A stretch of DNA of 64,000 nt from the NCBI GenBank assembly GCA_032718475.1, contig JAUCBJ010000187.1, positions 62,001 to 126,000 of the forward strand, given 5' to 3'. The stretch comes from Nemertoderma westbladi. Its lineage: Eukaryota; Xenacoelomorpha; Nemertodermatida; Nemertodermatidae. Positions 56,877 to 64,000 of this stretch are shown piece after piece. A program made the position numbers and the translations under genes. The notes under the pieces were generated by a model that was not told where the DNA came from, made no database searches, and worked only from the letters and a program-made list of their open reading frames with translations. Positions within the stretch are counted from its first letter, which is position 1. Each line of letters starts with the position of its first letter.

Positions 56877-57566
56877 ACTCCTAAGTACTTTACTGAATTT
56901 GATTGGCTTATCGGTATTGCAGTTCCAACATTTAGTTCTATTTGATCAGATGTGTTTCGTTCTTTAGGGGATAAAAGTAAGAATTCTGTTTTTGATGGAT
57001 TAAGTTTAAGGTGGTGAAGTCTGAATGTATCATTTAGTTTTATAACTTCCTGTTCCAATTTTTGTGATTCTCTTTTTGGATTTTTGTCTGTTGTAAATAT
57101 AACTGTATCGTCCGCATATTGTATCAAATCTGTGGTGCTGCTTATTTTTTTGGAATGTCGTTTGTATAGAGAGTAAATAATAAAGGACCTAAAATTGTAC
57201 TCTGTGGAACCCGTCTTAGTTCTGTTTTCCAGTTGGACTTTGTGTTTTGTAATTTTACCCTTTGTTGTCGTTGATTGAGATAGCTTCTGATTAATGATAT
57301 TGCCGTTTTGTGGAATCCCATGTCGGTCAGTCTGTGTAATATTATTTCCCTGTTTATGGAATTGAAGGCCTTGCTGAGATCCGAGAATCCAACAGCTACG
57401 TATTCCCCCTTATTTAACTTTTCTCTCCAGTATTCAGTCAAGTAAGTTATGGCATCTACTGTAGAGTACCCCTTCCGAAAGCCAAACTGTTTACAGTAAA
57501 GCATATTGTTTGGTCTATGTACCTAACTATTTGATTAAATATTGCCCGTTCAAATACTTTAGTTAA
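56877..57566 (-). pseudogene. LINE 1 reverse transcriptase, central part
   Basis: 57504-57142 encodes QFGFRKGYSTVDAITYL, GFSDLSKAFNSINREI and PQSTILGPLLFTLYTNDIP; 57127-56840 encodes LIQYADDTVIF with the YADD active site and LNPSKTEFLLLS. The two frames are separated by a slip in a run of seven T (plus strand, about 57146-57152). Upstream bases to 57566 (TKVFERAIFNQIV) continue the RT. Jockey/CR1-like. Confidence 0.8.
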
Positions 57567-58102
57567 TGTTATATCAGGAACGATCCAAGGCAGTGTCTTG
57601 GGGCCGCTATTATTTTTAATTTATATCAATGATCTACCCGAGCTAATACCAAATGTATCCTGCAAATTATTTGCGGATGACTTAAAGTTGCACGCGATAT
57701 CAAGCGATAGTGATTTGCTACACGGCGCACTGCGTATACTGGAAAGCTGGACAGCCGGTTGGCAACTAAACATAGCGGCTCATAAGTGCAAGCTGCAAAA
57801 GCTTTCAAAATTGCAAACTTAATTTTCAGGTGCTTTCAGACTAGTAACTTGAGTGCTTTATTAACGGCTTACAAATCCTATGTGAAACCGCTTGTAGAAT
57901 ATTTTACACCGGTGTGGTCCCCTTTCCATCTGAGTTCTATAGATTTAATATAATAGAAATAGTGCACCCTTACTTTACACGTAGACTATTTGCTCGATGT
58001 GGACTCAGTAGCCGAAGTTATCTGGAACGTTTACAATATTTAACTTTACCACCGTTAGAATTACGTAGGATTGTTTACGAATTAAAGATGACTTATTGCA
58101 TT
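57567..58102 (+). pseudogene. LINE 3 fragment (plus strand)
   Basis: The first part encodes SVLGPLLFLIYINDLPELI and CKLFADDLKLHAIS (FADD active site). The later part in other frames encodes YVKPLVEYFTPVWSP and FTRRLFARCGLSS ... LPPLELRRIVYELKM, the usual RT C-terminus. It begins head-to-head against LINE 1 and ends where the 44-bp minisatellite starts. Confidence 0.75.
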
Positions 58103-60405
58103 AACATTGCACCTAGCGGTAGAAAAGTAGACAGAGTAGAACAGCTAACATTGCACCTAGCGGTAGAAAAGTAGACAGAGTAGAACAGCTAACATTGCAC
58201 CTAGCGGTAGAAAAGTAGACAGAGTAGAACATCTAACATTGCACCTAGCGGTAGAAAAGTAGACCGAGTAGAACAGCTAACATTGCACCTAGCGGTTGAA
58301 AAGTAGACAGAGTAGAACATTTAACATTGCACCTAGCGGTAGAAAAGTAGACAGAGTAGAACAGCTAACATTGCACCTATCGGTAGAAAAGTAGACAGAG
58401 TAGAACAGCTAACATTGCACCTATCGGTAGAAAAGTAGACAGAGTAGAACAGCTAACATTGCACCTAGCTGTGGAAAAATAGAAAAAGTAGAACAGCTAA
58501 CATTGCACATATCGGTAGAAAAGTAGACCGAGTAGAACAGCTAACATTGCACCTACCGGTAGAAAAGTAGAGCGAGTAGAACAGCTAACATTGCACCTAT
58601 AGGTAGAAAAGTTGACTGAGTAGAACAGCTAACATTGCACATATCGGTAGAAAAGTAGACAGAGTAGAACAGCCAACATTGCACCTAGCGGTAGAAAAGT
58701 AGACAGAGTAGAACAGCTAACATTGCACCTATAGGTAGAAAAGTAGACATAGTAGAATAGCTAACATTACACCTATCGGTAGAAAAGTAGACCGAGTAGA
58801 ACAGCTAACATTGCACCTATCGGTAGAAAAGTAGACATAGTAGAACAGCTAACATTGCACCTAGCGGTAGAAAAGTAGACCGAGTAGAACAGCTAACATT
58901 GCACCTACCGGTAGAAAAGTAGAGCGAGTAGAACAGCTAACATTGCACCTATAGGTAGAAAAGTAGACCGAGTAGAACAGCTAACATTGCACATATCGGT
59001 AGAAAAGTAGACCGAGTAGAACAGCTAACATTGCACCTACCGGTAGAAAAGTAGAGCGAGTAGAACAGCTAACATTGCACCTAGCGGTAGAAAAGTAGAC
59101 AGAGTAGAACAGCTAACATTGCACCTAGCGGTAGAAAAGTAGACAGAGTAGAACAGCTAACATTGCACCTAGCGGTAGAAAAGTAGACAGAGTAGAACAT
59201 CTAACATTGCACCTAGCGGTAGAAAAGTAGACAGAGTAGAACAGCTAACATTGTACCTATCGGTAGAAAAGTAGACCGAGTAGAACAGCTAACATTGCAC
59301 CTATAGGTAGAAAAGTAGACCGAGTAGAACAGCTAACATTGCACCTAGCGGTAGAAAAGTAGACAGAGTAAAACAGCTAACATTGCACCTAGCGGTAGAA
59401 AAGTAGACAGAGTAGAACAGCTAACATTGCACCTACCGGTAGAAAAGTAGAGCGAGTAGAACAGCTAACATTGCACCTATAGGTAGAAAAGTAGACCGAG
59501 TAGAACAGCTAACATTGCACCTAGCGGTAGAAAAGTAGACAGAGTAGAACAGCTAACATTGTACCTATCGGTAGAAAAGTAGACCGAGTAGAACAGCTAA
59601 CATTGCACCTATAGGTAGAAAAGTAGACCGAGTAGAACAGCTAACATTGCACCTAGCGGTAGAAAAGTAGACAGAGTAGAACAGCTAACATTGCACCTAG
59701 CGGTAGAAAAGTAGACCGAGTAGAACAGCTAACATTGCACCTATAGGTAGAAAAGTAGACCGAGTAGAACAGCTAACATTGCACATATCGGTAGAAAAGT
59801 AGACCGAGTAGAACAGCTAACATTGCACCTACCGGTAGAAAAGTAGAGCGAGTAGAACAGCTAACATTGCACCTAGCGGTAGAAAAGTAGACAGAGTAGA
59901 ACAGCTAACATTGCACCTAGCGGTAGAAAAGTAGACAGAGTAGAACAGCTAACATTGCACCTAGCGGTAGAAATGTAGACAGAGTAGAACATCTAACATT
60001 GCACCTAGCGGTAGAAAAGTAGACCGAGTAGAACAGCTAACATTGCACCTACCGGTAGAAAAGTAGAAAAAGTAGAACAGCTAACATTGCACCTAGCGGT
60101 AGAAAAGTAGACATAGTAGAACAGCTAACATTGCACCTAGCGGTAGAAAAGTAGACAGAGTAGAACAGCTAACATTGCACCAAGCGGTAGAAAAGTAGAC
60201 AGAGTAGAACAGCTAACATTGCACCTATCGGTAGAAAAGTAGGCAGAGTAGAACAGCTAACCTTACACCTAGCGGTAGAAAAGTAGACAGAGTAGAAGAG
60301 CCAACAAGCACCTATCGGTAGGTAGCTAGACAATGTAGAACAGCCAATATTGGACCTAGTGGGGTAGAAAAGTTGATGTAGTTAGAAAAAGTAGAACAGC
60401 CAACA
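58103..60405. repeat. 44-bp minisatellite, about 52 copies
   Basis: Unit aacattgcacctagcggtag then aaaagtagacagagtagaac then agct. Variation is concentrated at two spots: tagcgg/taccgg/tatcgg/tatagg and agacag/agaccg/agagcg/agacat. Some variant strings recur in the same order (for example taccgg-agagcg followed by tatagg-agaccg), suggesting local block duplication. The last few units (60290-60405) are diverged. Confidence 0.95.
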
Positions 60406-60527
60406 TTTGACATTTACAACAATTAAAACATTAATAAAACTTTTTGTATAGTTAACTTAACAATAATATTATATTTTTAATATGAATATGAATTCATATA
60501 ATGTAATTATACAATATACATATATAT

Positions 60528-60993
60528 TAGGGAGGGATGTTGCGAATGTCATATTTATAACACCCGCGGATGCAGATGCGGATGCAGATGTCTGAGGTGA
60601 CATCCGCACGGATGCGGCTGCGGATGCGGATATCTATTAAAACATATATAATTTTGCCTGGCCTCCCTTTTACATCAAAGTTATACCAGCATTTTAATAT
60701 TATATTCTAATCTTATATTAATAAACTAACAAGAGTCTAAGGTTATAGAACAGAATGGGACATAATATAACTAAACAATAATACAACAAACATTTTTTAT
60801 ATTGTTCCCGCCATCGAGTGTTAGTGTATACTGTATGAAAAGTAATTATTATTGAAAATGTAATTAAGTGGTTGCTGGGCCTTCAGACAGGATGCTTGAA
60901 TAGTGCATGTAACATCCGCATGTCACATCCGCCCGCATGCCATGGGTGCGGATGCGGATGCGAAAAATCATGCGGACATTCGCCACATCCCTA
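60528..60993. mobile_element. hAT-like MITE
   Basis: Starts TAGGGAGGGATGTTGCGAATGTC and ends with the complement of TAGGGATGTGGCGAATGTC; the left end has a small insertion. Both sides show atatatat (60520-60527 and 60994-61001), an 8-bp duplication as in hAT elements, though the sequence is low complexity. Inside are GGATGC-type repeats near both ends (60570-60630 and 60910-60965). No transposase. Confidence 0.65.
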
Positions 60994-61169
60994 ATATATA
61001 TAATATAATATAATGTAGTAATATATTTTATTCCCAAATTGTAACATTACTCAACGCTGTTAGTATTAACAGCGAGTTGTAATTTAGCATTTTACAACTT
61101 TAGAGGTCATTACAGTATTGTATTGGCCTGTACATTTAGTATTATTTTAGTGTTGTACAGTAATGTCCC

Positions 61170-61236
61170 TTGTTTATGTGGTAACCAATGACGGCGAGCT
61201 GTAAAGTTACGGCCTCATTGGTTACCACGCAAACAA
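61170..61236. repeat. Foldback with 14-bp perfect core
   Basis: gtggtaaccaatga (61178-61191) and its complement (61215-61228), with pairing extending outward with a few mismatches. Confidence 0.8.
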
Positions 61237-61509
61237 TAGGTGGTATTTATTAATAATTGCCTGACAGCCAGATAGGCCTACTGCATTACCTACCGGTAGC
61301 TAATAATAACCAGTAGCTGAAAACTATTAACATGGCTCCAAACGCCACCATAAATATAAGCTAACTTATTTATAACATAATTTATGTCATTTTTACATTT
61401 ATTTATACAGCAACTAATATAATTTGTGCAGTTTCTATCACTTATAATATATGTACAATCATTTCGTAATGTTAAAATTTTGGAATAAAACTACATACAT
61501 ACTTGTTGC

Positions 61510-61617
61510 AAAGTACTTTACAGTGTTCTGATCCTCATGGCTTTATTTTCACTCACTCACTAACGTTGGTTCGTGTAACAAAGCCACTCGGATCATCACA
61601 CTGTAAAGTGCTACTTT
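61510..61617. repeat. Imperfect foldback of about 108 bp
   Basis: aaagtactttacagtgt ... ggcttt on the left pairs with aaagccactcggatcatcac ... on the right with small gaps. Confidence 0.7.
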
Positions 61618-62289
61618 ACACACATGTATGTAAATAGTTAGAAATAATATAAAGTACCGGACCTGACCGGTACAAATAATAGCGTGATATAAACAGGTAT
61701 ATGCCATTGATACCGCGTTAGACGTCGCGTATCAAACAAATTTAACTAACCTGCGATGAATTGAATATGTTTAGCGATGACGCTAATTATATTGCTGTTG
61801 AAGAGCTTGAGATACTGATTGGACAAGGTGTAGGCGGTGTTTAGCCGGGAGTCTAGTTCGTGGTCCAGCTCATTAAAGTGTCTCAAATAAATGCGGCCAT
61901 ATTGAGACCATCTACGGGTGCCTATAGAGGAGAAAGAAATAAAGTTGCAAGGAATTATTTATTGTCATTGAATTTTTATTGTATTTCTGTAACTCGGGTT
62001 TGTAGCTTTGGATAATACAAACTGTCTGAAACGAATGTATTAGAGTGCGTACCATTTCCAAAGCGCCATGACCCCCCCCCCCCCCCCCCCAATATATCTA
62101 AACTTTTACTAGATTTACCTTGCAACAAGTATTAATTCATGTGCGGCATTCTTTACAAATTTATTTGCGCACCCCGACTGCGCACGTCGCCGAATGTCGC
62201 ACTGCCTCAAAGTATGGGAGGCCAGACGATTGTCGACACAGCAGCCAAAGAATACGCGTTGTAGCATTTAGTTCATTAAGATTAGTTTA

Positions 62290-64000
62290 GAACTAACCGA
62301 TGATCGATGGATGGGTCCCGTTTGTAACTAACCGAGTAGCGATCGGTCCCGTTTATAACTAACTAACCGAGTAGCGATCGGTCCCGTTTGTAAATAACTA
62401 ACCGAGTAGCAATGGGTCCCGTTTGTAACTAACCGAGTAACGATCGGTCCCGTTTGTAACTAACCGAGTAGCGATCGGTCCCGTTTGTAACTAACCGAGT
62501 AGCGATCGGTCCCGTTTGTAACTAACTAACCGAGTAGCGATCAGTCCCGTTTGTAACTAACCGAGTAGAGATGGGTCCCGTTTGTAACTAACCGAGTAGA
62601 GATGGGTCCCGTTTGTAACTAACCGAGTAGCGATGGGTCCCGTTTGTAACTAACTGAGTAGCGATCGGTCCCGTTTGTAACTAACCGAGTAGCGACGGGT
62701 CCCGTTTGTAACTAACCGAGTAGCGATCGGTCCCGTTTGTAACTAACCGAGTAGCGATGGGTCCCGTTTGTAACTAACCGAGTAGCGACGGGTCCCGTTT
62801 GTAACTAACTAACCGAGTAGCGATGGGTCCTGTTTGTAACTAACCGAGTAGCTATCGATCCCGTTTGTAACTAACCGAGTAGCGATGGGTCCCGTTTGTA
62901 ACTAACCGAGTAGCGACGGGTCCCGTTTGTAACTAACCGAGTAGAGATGGGTCCCGTTTGTAACTAACCGAGTAGCGATGGGTCCCGTTTGTAACTAACC
63001 GAGTAGCGACGGGTCCCGTTTGTAACTAACCGAGTAGCGATCGGTCCCGTTTGTAACTAACTAACCGAGTAGCGATGGGTCCTGTTTGTAACTAACCGAG
63101 TAGCGATCGGTCCCGTTTGTAACTAACCGAGTAGCGATCGGTCCCGTTTGTAACTAACTAACGGAGTAGCGATGGGTCCCTTTTGTAACTAACCGAGTAG
63201 CGATCGGTCCCGTTTGTAACTAACCGAGTAGCGACGGGTCCCGTTTGTAACTAACCGAATAGCATATCGGTCCCGTTTGTAACTAACCGAGTAGCGATCG
63301 GTCCCGTTTGTAACTAACCGAGTAGCGACGGGTCATGTTTGTAACTAACCGAATAGTGATCGGTCCCGTTTGTAACTAACTAACCGAGTAGCGATGTGTC
63401 CTGTTTGTAACTAACTGAGTAGCGATCGGTCCCGTTTGTAACTAACCGAGTAGCGATCGGTCCCGTTTATAACTAACCGAGTAGCGACGGGTCCCGTTTG
63501 TAACTAACCGAGTAGCGATGGGTCCCTTTTGTAACTAACCGAGTAGCGATCGGTCCCGTTTGTAACTAACCGAGTAGCGACGGGTCCCGTTTGTAACTAA
63601 CCGAATAGCATATCGGTCCCGTTTGTAACTAACCGAGTAGCGATCGGTCCCGTTTGTAACTAACCGAGTAGCGACGGGTCATGTTTGTAACTAACCGAAT
63701 AGTGATCGGTCCCGTTTGTAACTAACTAACCGAGTAGCGATGTGTCCTGTTTGTAACTAACTGAGTAGCGATCGGTCCCGTTTGTAACTAACCGAGTAGC
63801 GATCGGTCCCGTTTATAACTAACCGAGTAGCGACGGGTCCCGTTTGTAACTAACCGAGTAGCGATCGGTCCCGTTTGTAACTAACTAACCGAGTAGCGAT
63901 GGGTCCTGTTTGTAACTAACCGAGTAGCGATCGGTCCCGTTTGTAACTAACCGAGTAGCGATCGGTCCCGTTTGTAACTAACCGAGTAGCGATCGGTCCC
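62290..64000. repeat. 31-bp minisatellite, runs off window end
   Basis: Unit taactaaccgagtagcgatc then ggtcccgtttg, about 54 copies, with a 35-bp form having an extra taac. The middle varies as gatcgg, gatggg or gacggg. A block of 346 bp (about 11 units) is duplicated: ccgaatagcatatcgg recurs at 63255 and 63601, and ccctttt at about 63178 and 63524. Confidence 0.95.

Larger units (their letters stand above)
61002..62289. other. No gene recognised; two foldbacks and a poly-C tract
   Basis: Holds the foldbacks at 61170-61236 and 61510-61617 and a C19 run at 62072-62090. Confidence 0.5.

Noticed and set aside
58103-60405. CRISPR-like array
   Set aside because: Units abut directly with no unique spacers, in a eukaryotic LINE context; it is a minisatellite.

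Overview
The window looks like invertebrate metazoan DNA: AT-rich, with no operons, no bacterial gene layout and no recognisable host gene. It holds LTR retrotransposons of the BEL/Pao superfamily, non-LTR (LINE) fragments, tRNA-derived SINEs, small terminal-inverted-repeat DNA elements and two long minisatellites. I cannot name the species. Most of the window is a nest of mobile elements.

1-20805 is family A. Element 1 (1-16268, minus strand, 3' LTR cut by the window start) has an intact gag (10039-13512), an intact pol (4740-10142; protease, RT, RNase H, integrase) and a broken third ORF (2349-4087). It appears to sit inside the third ORF of a second family-A copy on the plus strand (16269-20805), which itself abuts the 3' half of a family-B element (20806-25708). 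25709-40865 holds a GC-rich island, a degenerate B-like LTR (27221-29731) split by a 1.7-kb inverted-repeat element, SINEs, a decayed third BEL/Pao family (C, 30467-33768 minus), a small inverted-repeat element with a (TCG)n tract, a 142-bp tandem duplication and a LINE tail remnant.

40871-54077 is a complete family-B element on the minus strand: two 1245-bp LTRs, a 5-bp target duplication (aaaat), a gag-protease frame with three stops, a pol lacking RT and integrase, a deleted third ORF, and a solo LTR nested inside with its own duplication (gttgg). 54511-58102 holds three LINE fragments, one inserted in another with a 13-bp duplication. 58103-60405 is a 44-bp minisatellite, 60528-60993 a hAT-like MITE, and 62290-64000 a 31-bp minisatellite running off the end.

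Two points stand out. Families A and B carry, in the place where env would be, a homologous third ORF for a zinc-knuckle protein. Family A also carries a near-palindromic motif of about 20 nt (sense GGAAGACTYGYGAGCCTWYC) at nine places in element 1 and three in copy 3, in noncoding DNA and in two different codon frames of gag and pol. That argues for selection or spread at the nucleotide level. It could be a cis-acting RNA or DNA site, perhaps one bound by the third-ORF protein; that link is speculation.
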